Positions 7,658-17,302 of a stretch of 64,000 bases of DNA are shown here, piece after piece. The translations under genes were made by a program, and so were the position numbers. The first letter of the stretch is position 1. Every line of letters starts with the position of its first letter. This DNA is from Candidatus Sulfopaludibacter sp. SbA3 (GTDB taxonomy: Bacteria > Acidobacteriota > Vicinamibacteria > Vicinamibacterales > UBA2999), in the NCBI GenBank assembly GCA_945903265.1, contig CAMDNQ010000001.1:186001-250000 (forward strand), given 5' to 3'. The notes beneath the pieces are model-generated. The model was not told where the DNA came from and did not search any database. It saw only the letters and a list, made by a program, of their open reading frames with translations.

Positions 7658-8679
7658 TGTTCACATCGCTGCTCGAAAAGCTCGTGCGCCACGAAGACCT
7701 CACGACCGAGGAGGCGGCGGCCGCCATGGGCGAGGTCATGAAGGGGCGCGCGACCCCGGCCTCGCTCGCGGGGCTCCTCTCGGCGCTGGTCATGAAGGGC
7801 GAGCGGCCGCCCGAAATCGTCGGCTTCGCACAGGCGATGCGCGAGCATTCGGTGAAGCTGGCGGCGCCTCCGGGCGACGTGTTCGATACGTGCGGGACGG
7901 GTGGCGACCGATCCGGCACCTTCAATATCTCGTCGGCGGCGGCCCTGGTCGTCGCCGCCGCGGGCGTCAAGGTCGCCAAGCATGGCAATCGGTCGGTGTC
8001 GAGCCGCTGCGGCAGCGCCGACGTCTTCGAGCAGCTCGGCGTCAACATCGCCGCGCCGGCGCCGGTCGTCGAGCGGAGCCTCCACGACAGCAACATCGCG
8101 TTCTTTTTTGCCCAGACGTTCCATCCGTCGATGAAGCACGCAGCGCCCATCCGCAAGGAGCTCGGCATCCGGACGGCGTTCAACCTGCTCGGGCCGTTGA
8201 CGAATCCGGCGGGGGCCCGGCGGCAGATCATCGGCGTGCCGCGGCCGGAGCTGGGCGACCTCCTCGCGCGCGCGCTGCTCATGCTGGGGACCGAGCGCGC
8301 CTGGGTCGTGCACGGGCTCGACGGGATCGACGAGATTTCGACGACCGGCTACACCAAGGTGCTCGAATGCCGTGACGGCGCGATTACGTCGTTCTACATC
8401 CATCCGGCGGAGTTCGGACTGCCCAAGGCCGCCGCCGGCGACCTGCAGGGTGGCGACGCCGTGCACAACGCGGCGATGATCTCGGACGTGTTGTCCGGCA
8501 AGAAAGGCGCGCCTCGCGACGTCGTCCTCCTCAATGCGGGCGCCGCGCTCCTCGTCGCCGGCCGCGTGAAGAATATGCGTGAGGGGATAGCGCGGGCGGC
8601 CGAGGCGATCGACAGCGGCGCCGCGCGCGCGACGCTCGACGCGATGGCGCGCGCCTCACACGGAAGTGCGACGGTATGA
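7657..8679 (+). CDS. trpD: Anthranilate phosphoribosyltransferase
   Basis: A 340-residue enzyme transferring phosphoribose from PRPP to anthranilate. It has the PRPP-binding Cys-Gly-Thr-Gly-Gly-Asp (residues 79-84), the glycine-rich Lys-His-Gly-Asn-Arg-Ser-Val-Ser-Ser segment near 108, and the late Leu-Gly-Pro-Leu-Thr-Asn-Pro motif. The open frame extends upstream inside trpG, but the ATG at 7657 gives the family length and overlaps the trpG stop by one base. It ends in an ATGA overlap with trpC. Confidence 0.96.
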   Translation: MFTSLLEKLVRHEDLTTEEAAAAMGEVMKGRATPASLAGLLSALVMKGERPPEIVGFAQAMREHSVKLAAPPGDVFDTCGTGGDRSGTFNISSAAALVVAAAGVKVAKHGNRSVSSRCGSADVFEQLGVNIAAPAPVVERSLHDSNIAFFFAQTFHPSMKHAAPIRKELGIRTAFNLLGPLTNPAGARRQIIGVPRPELGDLLARALLMLGTERAWVVHGLDGIDEISTTGYTKVLECRDGAITSFYIHPAEFGLPKAAAGDLQGGDAVHNAAMISDVLSGKKGAPRDVVLLNAGAALLVAGRVKNMREGIARAAEAIDSGAARATLDAMARASHGSATV

Positions 8680-9467
8680 GCACGCCCGACCTCCTGCGGA
8701 CGATCGTCGCCGCCACCGAGCGCATCACGGCGGTCAGGCGCGAGCGCGAGCCGCAGGCCACCCTGGAACAGCGCGCCGCGAGCGCGGCACCCCAGGGACC
8801 GCGCTTCGAGGCAGCGCTTGGCGCTGCGGGCCGGGTCAACGTGATTGCCGAGTGCAAGCGGCGGTCGCCGTCGAAAGGCGTCCTGGCGGCTGTCTACGAT
8901 CCCGCTGCGATTGCACGGAAGTACGAGGAGGGCGGCGCCGCCGCGATTTCTGTCCTGACGGAGCCGACGTTCTTCGACGGCTCGCTTGATCATCTTCGCG
9001 CGGTCAGGGCGGCGGTTGGACTGCCGCTCCTGCGAAAAGACTTTATCGTCGACGAATACCAGCTGTTCGAGGCGCGCGCCAACGGCGCGGACGCGGTCCT
9101 GTTGATCGTGGCAGCACTGGCGCAGAGCGATCTGGTTCGGCTGCAGTCACGCGCATGGGAGCTGGGGCTGGCGGCGCTCGTGGAAGTGCACGACGAGGAG
9201 GAGCTGTCGCGAGCGTTGGATGCGGGCGCCCGTGTTGTGGGTGTCAACAACCGGAACCTGCGCACGCTTGCCGTCGACGTCGATGCTTCCCATCGCATTG
9301 CGCAGAAGCTCCCGCGCGAGGTGATTGGCGTGAGCGAGAGCGGGCTGCGGTCGCGAGCCGACGTCGATCGTCTCACCGCGGCGGGGTATCGGGCGTTTCT
9401 GATCGGCGAGCGGTTCATGACGGACAAGGATCCGGCCGGGGCGATTCAGCAACTCGTCGCATCGTGA
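8676..9467 (+). CDS. trpC: Indole-3-glycerol phosphate synthase
   Basis: A 263-residue TIM-barrel enzyme that closes the indole ring. Active-site residues appear in order: Glu59 and Lys61 (Ala-Glu-Cys-Lys-Arg-Arg-Ser-Pro-Ser), Lys121 (Leu-Arg-Lys-Asp-Phe), then Val-Asn-Asn-Arg-Asn-Leu and Ser-Glu-Ser-Gly-Leu. It is separate from trpF rather than fused as in enterics. It starts in an ATGA overlap with trpD and shares one base with trpF. Confidence 0.96.
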   Translation: MSTPDLLRTIVAATERITAVRREREPQATLEQRAASAAPQGPRFEAALGAAGRVNVIAECKRRSPSKGVLAAVYDPAAIARKYEEGGAAAISVLTEPTFFDGSLDHLRAVRAAVGLPLLRKDFIVDEYQLFEARANGADAVLLIVAALAQSDLVRLQSRAWELGLAALVEVHDEEELSRALDAGARVVGVNNRNLRTLAVDVDASHRIAQKLPREVIGVSESGLRSRADVDRLTAAGYRAFLIGERFMTDKDPAGAIQQLVAS

Positions 9468-10096
9468 TGTTTCTCAAGATTTGCGGGATTACGCGGCTCG
9501 AGGACGCGCTGCACGCCGCAGGGCACGGCGCCACGGCGCTGGGATTTGTATTCTGGCGGCCGAGCCCCCGTTACGTGGAGTCGGCGGAGGCCGCCCGCAT
9601 CATCGCGGCGCTGCCGGACAGCGTCACCGCGGTTGGCCTCTTCGTGAACGAGACGCCGGAGCGGATACGTGAGGTGGTAGCGGAGACTGGCATCACCACC
9701 GTGCAGCTTCATGGCGATGAACCCGCCAGCTACGCGGTGTCGGTGGCGGCGCCCGTGCTGCGCGCCATCAGCCTGGATCGCGCCGGCGAGACGACGAGCT
9801 GGCCGCCGGAGACGACATTCCTGGTCGATGCGGCCGATCCGGTTCGGCGGGGTGGGACCGGGACCACCATCGATTGGACGAGCGCAGCGGCGCTGGCTCG
9901 CGGCTGCCGGCTGGTGCTGGCCGGTGGATTGACGCCGGAGAACGTGGCCGAGGCCATTGCAGTCGTCGAACCGTATGGCGTCGACGTATCGTCGGGCGTG
10001 GAGGTTGCGCCCGGCATCAAGAACGCGGATAAAGTGACGCGCTTTCTGGCAAGCGCACGGAGTGCATTTGAGCGACACGAACACCATCACCGCTGA
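9467..10096 (+). CDS. trpF: Phosphoribosylanthranilate isomerase
   Basis: A 209-residue TIM barrel catalysing the Amadori rearrangement between TrpD and TrpC. It begins Leu-Lys-Ile-Cys-Gly-Ile-Thr with the catalytic Cys at residue 6, followed by Gly-Leu-Phe-Val-Asn-Glu, Val-Gln-Leu-His-Gly-Asp-Glu, and a late Val-Asp-Val-Ser-Ser-Gly-Val-Glu phosphate loop. The ATG at 9467 overlaps the trpC stop by one base; the longer open frame upstream lies inside trpC. The C-terminus is His-rich (His-Glu-His-His-His) only because it is read through the start of trpB in another frame. Confidence 0.95.
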   Translation: MFLKICGITRLEDALHAAGHGATALGFVFWRPSPRYVESAEAARIIAALPDSVTAVGLFVNETPERIREVVAETGITTVQLHGDEPASYAVSVAAPVLRAISLDRAGETTSWPPETTFLVDAADPVRRGGTGTTIDWTSAAALARGCRLVLAGGLTPENVAEAIAVVEPYGVDVSSGVEVAPGIKNADKVTRFLASARSAFERHEHHHR

Positions 10097-11306
10097 TCGT
10101 CCGGTCTTCGGCCGGCGCGACCCGGACGCGCGGGGCTACTTCGGCGCCTATGGCGGCCGGTTCGTCCCCGAGACGCTCGTCGCGCCGATCGAGGAGCTGA
10201 CCGCCGGCTATTTCGCCGCCCGGGCGGATGAGTCGTTCCGCAAGGAACTGGATCACCTGCTGCGGCATTACGTCGGGCGGCCGACACCGCTCTATGAAAC
10301 GCGCCGTCTCGCGGCGTCGACCGGTGTCCGGGTGTTCCTCAAGCGCGAGGACCTCACGCACACGGGCGCGCACAAGATCAACAACTCGATCGGCCAGGCG
10401 CTGCTCGCCAGGCGCATGGGCAAGAAGCGCGTGGTTGCCGAAACCGGCGCGGGGCAGCACGGCGTCGCGACAGCCGCGGCGTGCGCGCTCCTCGGGCTGG
10501 AGTGCGACGTCTACATGGGATCCGAGGACATGCGCCGCCAGGCGCTGAACGTCGTCCGCATGGAACTGCTCGGCGCGCGCGTCAAGCGTGTCGATGCCGG
10601 CAGCTGCACGCTCAAGGACGCGATCAACGAGGCGATGCGCGACTGGGTCACCAACGTCGCCGACACGTATTACCTGCTTGGGTCGGCGCTGGGGCCGCAC
10701 CCGTATCCGCTCATGGTGCGCGAGTTCCAGTCGGTCATCGGCATGGAAGCGCGCGTCCAGATCCTGGAGCAGGCCGGCCGGCTCCCTGATGTCGTCGTGG
10801 CCTGCGTCGGTGGTGGCAGCAACGCCATCGGCATGTTCGACGGCTTTATCGACGACGCGGAAGTCCGACTGATTGGTGTCGAGGCGGGAGGCGAGAAGAT
10901 CGCGCCCGGCCGCCATGCCGCGCGGTTTGCGGGCGGGCCTGGGGGCGGTCTCACTGGCGTCCTCCACGGCACCCGCACGTTCGTGCTTCAGGACGAAGCA
11001 GGGAATATCGAGCTCACGCATTCGATTTCCGCCGGACTGGACTACGCGGCGGTCGGACCGGAGCACGCCTGGCTGCGGGACCTGGGACGAACGGAATACG
11101 TGAACATTTCGGACGCCGAGGCGCTCGAGGGCTTCCAGGCGCTCGGGCGGCTCGAAGGCATCCTTCCGGCGCTCGAGTCCGCGCATGCGGTGGCGCACAC
11201 GATGCGCCTGATCAAGGACCTCCCGGACGGCAGCATCGTGCTGGTCAATCTGTCCGGGCGGGGCGACAAGGATGTGCAGTCAGTGGTGGAGGCGCTCAAG
11301 AAATGA
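10068..11306 (+). CDS. trpB: Tryptophan synthase beta chain
   Basis: A 412-residue PLP enzyme condensing indole with serine. PLP Lys103 lies in His-Thr-Gly-Ala-His-Lys-Ile-Asn-Asn, the indole tunnel motif Glu-Thr-Gly-Ala-Gly-Gln-His follows, and the phosphate-binding Gly-Gly-Gly-Ser-Asn is near 235. The start is placed at TTG 10068 because GGAG at 10059-10062 is 5 bases upstream; a GTG at 10062 overlaps that site. The gene overlaps trpF by 29 bases and trpA by 4 (ATGA). Confidence 0.95.
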   Translation: MSDTNTITADRPVFGRRDPDARGYFGAYGGRFVPETLVAPIEELTAGYFAARADESFRKELDHLLRHYVGRPTPLYETRRLAASTGVRVFLKREDLTHTGAHKINNSIGQALLARRMGKKRVVAETGAGQHGVATAAACALLGLECDVYMGSEDMRRQALNVVRMELLGARVKRVDAGSCTLKDAINEAMRDWVTNVADTYYLLGSALGPHPYPLMVREFQSVIGMEARVQILEQAGRLPDVVVACVGGGSNAIGMFDGFIDDAEVRLIGVEAGGEKIAPGRHAARFAGGPGGGLTGVLHGTRTFVLQDEAGNIELTHSISAGLDYAAVGPEHAWLRDLGRTEYVNISDAEALEGFQALGRLEGILPALESAHAVAHTMRLIKDLPDGSIVLVNLSGRGDKDVQSVVEALKK

Positions 11307-12112
11307 AGGTCGCAGAAGGGCGCCTCGCCGAGGCCTTTGCGCGCATCCGGGCCGACAAGGCTGGTCCCGGCCTGGTGACCTACATCACGGCCGGCGACCC
11401 GGATTTGAAGCGGACCGAGGGGATCCTCCTGGCGCTGCAGCGGGGCGGGGTCGACGTGCTCGAAGTGGGGGTGCCCTGGTCGGACCCCCTCGCAGACGGC
11501 CCGGTGATCCAGCGTGCCACGGAACGGGCTCTGGCGGGCGGGACGAACCTCTCAGGCGTCCTCGACATGCTCGGGCGCTTACGCCCGGAGCTCCGGGTGC
11601 CGATAGTTCTCTTCAGTTACGCCAATCCGATCCTGCGCATGGGCGCCGAGCGGTTTGCGGACCGGGCGCGGGAGGCGGGCGTCGACGGCGTGCTGGTCCT
11701 CGACCTGCCGATCGAAGAGGCGGGCGAATTCCGGGGCCTGATGACGACGCGGGGGATTGATACAATCCTTCTGCTCAGTCCGACGACATCAGACGCACGT
11801 CTCCGCGCGGCCGCGGGCCTCGGCAGCGGCTTTCTGTATGCCATTTCGCGGCTAGGCGTGACCGGCGCCCGCGACGCGGTGGCAGAAGGGGCGGAGGAGA
11901 TGGTCCGGCGGATCCGGTCGGTGAGCGCCCTGCCTATCGCCCTCGGGTTCGGCATCTCCAAACCGGAGCACGTTCGTGAAGTGGGCAAGTGGGCCGACGC
12001 CGCGGTGGTCGGGAGCGCCCTGGTCAACGTGATCGCGCAGGCGGCCGGCGTGGATCAGAACGGCGAATTGGATGCGCGTGTAGAGGAGTATGTGCGGTGG
12101 CTGAAGTCCTGA
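11303..12112 (+). CDS. trpA: Tryptophan synthase alpha chain
   Basis: A 269-residue TIM barrel that splits indole-3-glycerol phosphate. Catalytic Glu54 and Asp65 sit in [14 protein letters not shown], with the same 11-residue spacing as Escherichia coli Glu49/Asp60. It forms the channelled complex with TrpB, whose stop it overlaps (ATGA). Its end overlaps the GTG of the chorismate mutase gene by 16 bases. Confidence 0.96.
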   Translation: MKVAEGRLAEAFARIRADKAGPGLVTYITAGDPDLKRTEGILLALQRGGVDVLEVGVPWSDPLADGPVIQRATERALAGGTNLSGVLDMLGRLRPELRVPIVLFSYANPILRMGAERFADRAREAGVDGVLVLDLPIEEAGEFRGLMTTRGIDTILLLSPTTSDARLRAAAGLGSGFLYAISRLGVTGARDAVAEGAEEMVRRIRSVSALPIALGFGISKPEHVREVGKWADAAVVGSALVNVIAQAAGVDQNGELDARVEEYVRWLKS

Positions 12113-12420
12113 CGAACATCGAAGAGCTGCGCAGCCGGATTGACGTCATCGACGATCAGCTCGTGCGCCTCCTGAACGTGCGTGTGGCGTGCGCGGTGGA
12201 GGTGGGACGGCTGAAGCACGAGGCCGGCCTGCCGATCTACCAGCCGGAGCGCGAGGCGCAGGTGTTGAACAGCGTGCGGAACTCGGCTACCGATCTGGCA
12301 GGTCCGCTGACCGCCGAAGCCCTGGTCCGGATTTTCGAGCGAATCATAGACGAGGCGCGGCGGGCCGAGCGCGCGGCCAGCGCAAGCGGCGATAGTCTCG
12401 GGACGTCGAAGGAAGAGTAG
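12097..12420 (+). CDS. Chorismate mutase, AroQ-fold, monofunctional
   Basis: A 107-residue all-helical chorismate mutase (chorismate to prephenate). Active-site positions of the AroQ fold can be followed: Arg in Leu-Arg-Ser-Arg-Ile-Asp, Arg in Leu-Leu-Asn-Val-Arg, Lys in Gly-Arg-Leu-Lys, and Arg-Glu in Tyr-Gln-Pro-Glu-Arg-Glu. It is a free-standing domain, not fused to prephenate dehydratase or DAHP synthase. The GTG at 12097 is chosen from GAGGAG 8 bases upstream; the open frame before it belongs to trpA. It sits directly upstream of DAHP synthase, with which small AroQ mutases form regulatory complexes in some bacteria; whether that holds here is inference. Confidence 0.92.
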   Translation: MAEVLTNIEELRSRIDVIDDQLVRLLNVRVACAVEVGRLKHEAGLPIYQPEREAQVLNSVRNSATDLAGPLTAEALVRIFERIIDEARRAERAASASGDSLGTSKEE

Positions 12421-12431
12421 GGAGAGCAATC

Positions 12432-13478
12432 ATGGTCGTTGTCATGGAAGAACGCGCCAGCGAGTCGCAGATCGACGCCGTCATTTCCCGGCTGATCGAG
12501 CTCGGCATGGACGTGCACCGCTCGTCGGGCGCGACGCGCACCGTGCTCGGCGTCGTCGGCGTCGAGAAAGTCGAGAAGGAAATGATCGAGATTCTCGACG
12601 GCGTCCACGAGGTGCTGCGCATCTCCGAGCCGTACAAGCGGGCCAGCCGCAGCTACAAGCCCGAGGACACCATCGTCACGATCGATGACGTCCGCATAGG
12701 CGGCGACGAAGTCATCGTGATGGCCGGCCCCTGCTCGGCGGAGACCGACGAGCAGTGCATGGCGACGGCCGCAGCGGTCAAGCGGGCGGGCGCCAAGATT
12801 TTCCGCGGCGGCGCCTTCAAGCCGCGCAGCTCTCCGTACAGCTTCCAGGGGCACGGTGAGAAGGGGCTGCAGATGCTGCGCCGGGCCGCCGACGCGCACA
12901 ACCTGAAGCTCGTCTCGGAAGTGATGGACGTCAGCCAGATCGAGGTGATCACGAAGTACTGCGACATCTTCCAGGTCGGCGCCCGGAACATGCAGAACTA
13001 CACGCTGATCCGCGAGCTGGGCTACGCGCGGAAGCCCGTGCTCCTCAAGCGCGGGATCTCCGCGACGATCGAGGAGTGGCTGCTCTCGGCGGAATACATC
13101 CTCGCCGGCGGCAACAACGACGTGATTCTCTGCGAGCGCGGCATCCGGACGTTCGAGACGGCGACGCGCAACACGTTCGACATTTCGGCGATCCCGGTGA
13201 TCAAGAAGCTCAGTCACCTGCCCATCGTGGCGGATCCGAGCCACGGGGCGGGACGGCGCGACATGGTGCCGCAGCTGGCGCGCGCGGCGGTGGCCGCCGG
13301 AGCCGACGGTCTGATCATCGAAGTGCACAGCGATCCCGATCGCGCGCTGAGCGACGGCGCCCAGTCGCTGTTCCCGGCGGCCTTCGATCGCCTGATGTCG
13401 GAGCTGCGGATCATCGCGCCGGCCATCGGCCGCAGCATCTGCCTCGAGGCTGTGGCGCGGCGCGGATGGGCACGATAA
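12432..13478 (+). CDS. aroF: DAHP synthase (type I, ferredoxin-like N-domain)
   Basis: A 348-residue 3-deoxy-7-phosphoheptulonate synthase, the first step of the shikimate pathway (phosphoenolpyruvate plus erythrose 4-phosphate). Residues 1-75 form a ferredoxin-like regulatory domain as in the Thermotoga-type enzyme, where it mediates Tyr/Phe inhibition. The barrel follows with Ala-Gly-Pro-Cys-Ser-Ala-Glu (metal-ligand Cys101), Arg-Gly-Gly-Ala-Phe-Lys-Pro-Arg, [12 protein letters not shown] (metal His), and a late Glu/Asp pair. It is preceded by AGGGAG. It shares its last 13 bases with tyrA. Confidence 0.95.
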   Translation: MVVVMEERASESQIDAVISRLIELGMDVHRSSGATRTVLGVVGVEKVEKEMIEILDGVHEVLRISEPYKRASRSYKPEDTIVTIDDVRIGGDEVIVMAGPCSAETDEQCMATAAAVKRAGAKIFRGGAFKPRSSPYSFQGHGEKGLQMLRRAADAHNLKLVSEVMDVSQIEVITKYCDIFQVGARNMQNYTLIRELGYARKPVLLKRGISATIEEWLLSAEYILAGGNNDVILCERGIRTFETATRNTFDISAIPVIKKLSHLPIVADPSHGAGRRDMVPQLARAAVAAGADGLIIEVHSDPDRALSDGAQSLFPAAFDRLMSELRIIAPAIGRSICLEAVARRGWAR

Positions 13479-14350
13479 GCGACCCTCCTTTTCAGCGAGT
13501 TGCCATCGTCGGCCTCGGCCTCATTGGCGGCTCGATCGCGTTCGCGGCGCGGAAGACCTGGCCGTCGATCCACGTCTGCGGGATCGATCGCGAAGCGGTC
13601 CTGCGCGAGGCGGTTGGCCGCCGCGCGATTGACCAATCCTCGACGGAGCTCGCCGCGGTCTCGGGCGCCGAACTCATCATCCTGGCCGCTCCGGTCCGGC
13701 AGAATCTAGCCCTCCTGCGGCAGGTGGCCGGCCATGCGTCGGCGACCGCGGTCATCACCGACGTCGGCGGCACGAAGCGCAGCATCGTTGACGCGGCCGC
13801 GACCCTTCCGGCGCCTGTGACGTTCATTGGAGGCCATCCGCTCGGCGGCGGCTCCCGCGGAGGCTTCGAGTTCGCCACCGCGAGCCTCTTCGCCCGCCGG
13901 CCCTGGATTTTCACCCCACCGGAACAAGGTTCCGTGGGGCCGGCGGTGCAGATCGATCAGGCGGTCGAGCGGCTGTCGGCATTCGTGGCGGGCATCGGCG
14001 CCCAGCCATCGGTCATGACCGCCGCGAAGCACGATCAGCTGATGGCGCTCCTGAGCCACCTTCCGCAGCTGGCGGTGACAGCGCTGATGGAGGTTGTCGG
14101 GACCACGGTGAACGGCGACATCCGTTTCGCGGGTCAGGGGCTGGTCGATACGACCCGCCTGGCGTCGAGTCCCGCGGAGGTCTGGCGTGACATCTGTTCG
14201 ACGAACGCGGACGAAATCGCCCGCGCGCTCGACCTGCTGATCGAGCGGCTCTCCGACATCCGGAGCGACCTGCAGCGCACCGAAATCATCGATTCGGTCT
14301 TCGATCAGGCCGCCCACTGGCGCGCTGAGCTGATGAAGGGTCGGGATTAG
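13466..14350 (+). CDS. tyrA: Prephenate dehydrogenase
   Basis: A 294-residue NAD(P)-dependent dehydrogenase giving 4-hydroxyphenylpyruvate for tyrosine. A Rossmann Gly-Leu-Gly-Leu-Ile-Gly-Gly-Ser begins near residue 14; the family motif Gly-Gly-His-Pro-Leu-Gly-Gly-Gly follows near 115, and a helical dimerisation domain with His-Asp-Gln-Leu near 185 comes later. No ACT domain is attached, so direct feedback may be weak. The ATG at 13466 lies inside the end of aroF. It is the last gene of the operon; 38 bases separate it from the next gene. Confidence 0.93.
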   Translation: MGTISDPPFQRVAIVGLGLIGGSIAFAARKTWPSIHVCGIDREAVLREAVGRRAIDQSSTELAAVSGAELIILAAPVRQNLALLRQVAGHASATAVITDVGGTKRSIVDAAATLPAPVTFIGGHPLGGGSRGGFEFATASLFARRPWIFTPPEQGSVGPAVQIDQAVERLSAFVAGIGAQPSVMTAAKHDQLMALLSHLPQLAVTALMEVVGTTVNGDIRFAGQGLVDTTRLASSPAEVWRDICSTNADEIARALDLLIERLSDIRSDLQRTEIIDSVFDQAAHWRAELMKGRD

Positions 14351-14362
14351 CTCTGGATTAGC

Positions 14363-14368
14363 TATACT
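14363..14368 (+). promoter_or_regulatory. Possible -10 box before MBL hydrolase gene
   Basis: TATACT at 14363-14368 lies 20 bases before the ATG at 14389, but no clear -35 is present at the right distance. The gene may instead be read through from tyrA. Confidence 0.25.
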
Positions 14369-14388
14369 CCCGCGCCAGGAGGATGCTC

Positions 14389-15432
14389 ATGAAGGCATCG
14401 GTGCTGGCAGTCACAGTTCTCGTCGCGCTCCCCACGGCAATCACTCTGGCGCAGGCTCCGGCCACTCCTCCCGCGGCCGTTGCCGCGCAGGTCAACGCGG
14501 CCAGGAAGGCAGCCGGCCAGGATCATTCGGCACTGTTCAACAACATCTGCACGCCTCCGCCGGCGCCGCAGCCGCCGGGCGGCGGACGCCAGGGCGGAGC
14601 CAACGCCCAGCAGGGACCGCCGCCGGCCCCGCCGCGGTCGGAGTGGGCCGCGGAGCCGGCGAAAGTCTTCGACAACCTGTATTTCGTCGGCGAGAAGGAA
14701 TACACCGCGTGGGCGGTGACCACGTCGGCCGGGATCATCATCATCGACCCTCTGTTCGAATATTCGGTTGAGGACCAGGTCATCGGCGGGCTGAAGAAGC
14801 TCGGACTCGACCCGGGGATGATCCGCTACGTCGTCGTCAGCCACGCCCATCGCGACCATGTGGCGGGCGCCGCCGCGCTGCAGAACCGCGGCGCGCGAGT
14901 GCTGATGGCGGAAGAGGACTGGGTGTGGCTCGCCAACGATCCCGCACGCTGGCCGAAAGCGAAGAGGGACATCGTCGTGAACGACGGATACAAGCTGACG
15001 CTCGGCGACACGACGCTGACGCTCTATCTGACTCCGGGCCATACGCCGGGGACGATCTCCACTCTCATCCCAGTCAAGGATGGAGCCCGGACACACACGG
15101 CGCTCTTGTGGGGTGGCACCGGATTCAACTGGCGCGGAGGCGGCGGCAACAACCGCTACATCACACCGGCGCGTCCGGCGAAATGGTGGTACGACCAGTA
15201 CGCGGCGTCGGCAGCCAAGATGAAGAAGATCACGCAGCCCGGTAGCGTCGACGTCGTCCTGTCGAACCATCCGCAGTACGACAACTACGCGCCGAAGCAG
15301 GCGGCGCTGGCCACGCGCGGCGCCGGCCAGCCGCATCCCTGGGTGATTGGCGCGGAGAGCGTGCAGCGGTTCCTGACGGTCGCGGAGGAGTGCGCGAAGG
15401 CGGGTCCGCTCTGGGTGAATCCGCCGCGTTAA
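14389..15432 (+). CDS. Exported metallo-beta-lactamase-fold hydrolase
   Basis: A 347-residue protein with a signal peptide ending near Leu-Ala-Gln-Ala. A Pro/Gly-rich linker (about residues 55-85) precedes an MBL domain with His-Ala-His-Arg-Asp-His (zinc ligands), a later Pro-Gly-His-Thr-Pro-Gly and a distal Ser-Asn-His. The arrangement resembles the subclass B3/glyoxalase-II-like branch, but the substrate is unknown. The ATG at 14389 is correctly spaced from AGGAGG (14377-14382), whereas an in-frame ATG at 14383 directly abuts it. The gene converges with oppF: the stop codons overlap in TTAA at 15429-15432. Confidence 0.85.
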   Translation: MKASVLAVTVLVALPTAITLAQAPATPPAAVAAQVNAARKAAGQDHSALFNNICTPPPAPQPPGGGRQGGANAQQGPPPAPPRSEWAAEPAKVFDNLYFVGEKEYTAWAVTTSAGIIIIDPLFEYSVEDQVIGGLKKLGLDPGMIRYVVVSHAHRDHVAGAAALQNRGARVLMAEEDWVWLANDPARWPKAKRDIVVNDGYKLTLGDTTLTLYLTPGHTPGTISTLIPVKDGARTHTALLWGGTGFNWRGGGGNNRYITPARPAKWWYDQYAASAAKMKKITQPGSVDVVLSNHPQYDNYAPKQAALATRGAGQPHPWVIGAESVQRFLTVAEECAKAGPLWVNPPR

Positions 15433-16283
15433 GCGCGCCGCTTTATCCGGCGATCGGGATCGGGCCGCGGTACCGCGGCCAGCAGCGTCTGCGTATATTC
15501 GTGTTGGGGCCGGCTGTAGACATCGTCAGCCGGTCCCGCTTCCACAATCTTTCCGCGCGACATCACGCAAATGTAATCTGAGATGTGCCGCACGACCGAG
15601 AGGTCGTGCGACACGAAGATGTAGGAGAGGCCGAACTCCTCCTGGAGGTCCTGCATCAGGTTGATCACCTGCGCCTGGATCGACACATCGAGCGCGCTGA
15701 CCGGCTCGTCGGCAATGACGATCTTCGGATTCGTCGCGAGCGCGCGGGCAATGCCGATGCGCTGTCGCTGGCCGCCGGAGAACTCATGCGGGTACCTGGC
15801 GGCATGCGCGGGCGACAGCCGTACCTTCTCGAGGAGCCAGCGCACACGCTCCTTGCGCTCCGCCTTGGACTGTTTCGTATGGATTCGAAGGGGCTCCTCG
15901 ATGATCGCGCCGACGGTCATACGCGGATTCAGCGACGAGTACGGATCCTGGAAGACCATCTGCAGGTCTGAGCGGTACTTGCGCATCTGCCGCTGGCCAA
16001 GCGACAGCAGATCGACGACGCCGTCGGCGTGGTGGTAGAGGACCTTGCCCTCGATGTCGACCCGGTAGTTCATCGCGCGCAGGATGTTCACGATCGCGCG
16101 GCCGACCGTCGTCTTGCCGCACCCCGATTCCCCCACCAGGCCGATCGTCTTGCCGCGATGCAGCGTCAGCGAGACGCCATCGACCGCGCGCACCTCGCTC
16201 TTCTTGCGGGGGATGATGCCGCCATAGATCGGGAACCTGACGTGCAGGTCCTGGACCTCGAGGATGACGTCAGGCGCGGTCAT
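15429..16283 (-). CDS. oppF: Peptide ABC transporter ATP-binding protein (OppF-like)
   Basis: A 284-residue ATPase. Walker A is Gly-Glu-Ser-Gly-Cys-Gly-Lys-Thr-Thr, the Q-loop Gln-Asp-Pro-Tyr-Ser-Ser-Leu-Asn-Pro, the signature Phe-Ser-Gly-Gly-Gln-Arg-Gln-Arg, Walker B Ile-Val-Ile-Ala-Asp-Glu-Pro, and a Ser-His-Asp H-loop follows. With OppD it powers the transporter encoded upstream. The ATG at 16283 forms an ATGA overlap with oppD; a longer frame to 16343 runs into oppD. It is the last gene of the transporter operon. Confidence 0.93.
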   Translation of the reverse strand: MTAPDVILEVQDLHVRFPIYGGIIPRKKSEVRAVDGVSLTLHRGKTIGLVGESGCGKTTVGRAIVNILRAMNYRVDIEGKVLYHHADGVVDLLSLGQRQMRKYRSDLQMVFQDPYSSLNPRMTVGAIIEEPLRIHTKQSKAERKERVRWLLEKVRLSPAHAARYPHEFSGGQRQRIGIARALATNPKIVIADEPVSALDVSIQAQVINLMQDLQEEFGLSYIFVSHDLSVVRHISDYICVMSRGKIVEAGPADDVYSRPQHEYTQTLLAAVPRPDPDRRIKRRA

Positions 16284-17302
16284 CGTGCCTCGACTCCTGG
16301 GCCGCGTCCGGAATATCCGTGGCAGTCGTCGTGGAGATGGCAACGCACCCAGTGTCCGGGAGCGCGCTCGATCAGCGGCGGTTCAATCCCGGGACACGGC
16401 TCGAAGCGTTCGGAGCAGCGCGACGTGAATTTGCAGCCGGGCGGAAGCGAATGAATATCGGGCACGACTCCCGGAATCGTGGTCAGCCGATGCGCCTTTT
16501 CGCCGTCGAGGCGAGGCAGCGATCCGAGCAGCCCGCGCGTGTAGGGATGTAACGGATTGTGAAAGAGGTCGCGCACCGGGGCGATTTCCTGGATCTTGCC
16601 GCCATACATGACAGCCACGCGGTCGCACGTTTCAGCCACGACGGCGAGGTTGTGCGTGATGAGCAGGATGGCTCCGGCCTCGTGCTTTTCCTTGAGGTCG
16701 AGCATCAAGTCAAGAATCTGCGCCTGAATGGTGACATCGAGCGCTGTCGTCGGCTCGTCGGCGATGAGGAGCGCCGGGTTCAGGGCAAGGGCGATCGCGA
16801 TCATGACGCGCTGCCGCATTCCGCCGGAGAGCTCGTGCGGATACTGATCGATGCGTGTTTCGGGTTCCGAGATGCCCACTTCAGCCAGCATCTTGATGGC
16901 GTGGGCGCGCGCATCAGCCTTACTCGTCTCCGGTTTGTGCGTGAGAACCATCTCCATGATCTGCCGTCCGATCTTGAAGACGGGGTTCAGGGAGGTCATC
17001 GGCTCCTGAAAGATCATGCTGATTTCGCGGCCGCGCACCTTGCGCATCTCGGGCCACGGCAGCGTCAGCAGATCGCGGCCCTTGAAGAGGATCTCCCCCT
17101 CGACGATGCGCCCCGGCGGATCGGGGATCAGGCGCATCACGCTCAGCGCCGTGACGCTTTTGCCGGATCCCGACTCGCCGACGAGGCCAAGCACCTCCCC
17201 CGGCATGATGTCGAGATCGACACCGTCGACGGCCTTGGCCACGCCGGACTCGGTGAAGAAGTGGGTCCGCAGTCCGCGGATTTGCAGAACAGGGGTCGTC
17301 AT
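16280..17302 (-). CDS. oppD: Peptide ABC transporter ATP-binding protein (OppD-like)
   Basis: A 340-residue ATPase of the OppD/DppD family with Gly-Glu-Ser-Gly-Ser-Gly-Lys-Ser, Leu-Ser-Gly-Gly-Met-Arg-Gln-Arg and [11 protein letters not shown]. A C-terminal Cys-rich tail (Cys-Lys-Phe-Thr-Ser-Arg-Cys, Cys-Pro-Gly, Arg-Cys-His) matches the oligopeptide-transporter extension that can hold an iron-sulfur cluster. It overlaps yejE and oppF by ATGA. In enteric Yej systems the two ATPases are fused; here they are separate. Confidence 0.94.
   Translation of the reverse strand: MTTPVLQIRGLRTHFFTESGVAKAVDGVDLDIMPGEVLGLVGESGSGKSVTALSVMRLIPDPPGRIVEGEILFKGRDLLTLPWPEMRKVRGREISMIFQEPMTSLNPVFKIGRQIMEMVLTHKPETSKADARAHAIKMLAEVGISEPETRIDQYPHELSGGMRQRVMIAIALALNPALLIADEPTTALDVTIQAQILDLMLDLKEKHEAGAILLITHNLAVVAETCDRVAVMYGGKIQEIAPVRDLFHNPLHPYTRGLLGSLPRLDGEKAHRLTTIPGVVPDIHSLPPGCKFTSRCSERFEPCPGIEPPLIERAPGHWVRCHLHDDCHGYSGRGPGVEAR

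Noticed and set aside
10017-11198. 393-codon open frame opposite trpB
   Set aside because: Same kind of GC-bias shadow; trpB motifs are complete on the plus strand.
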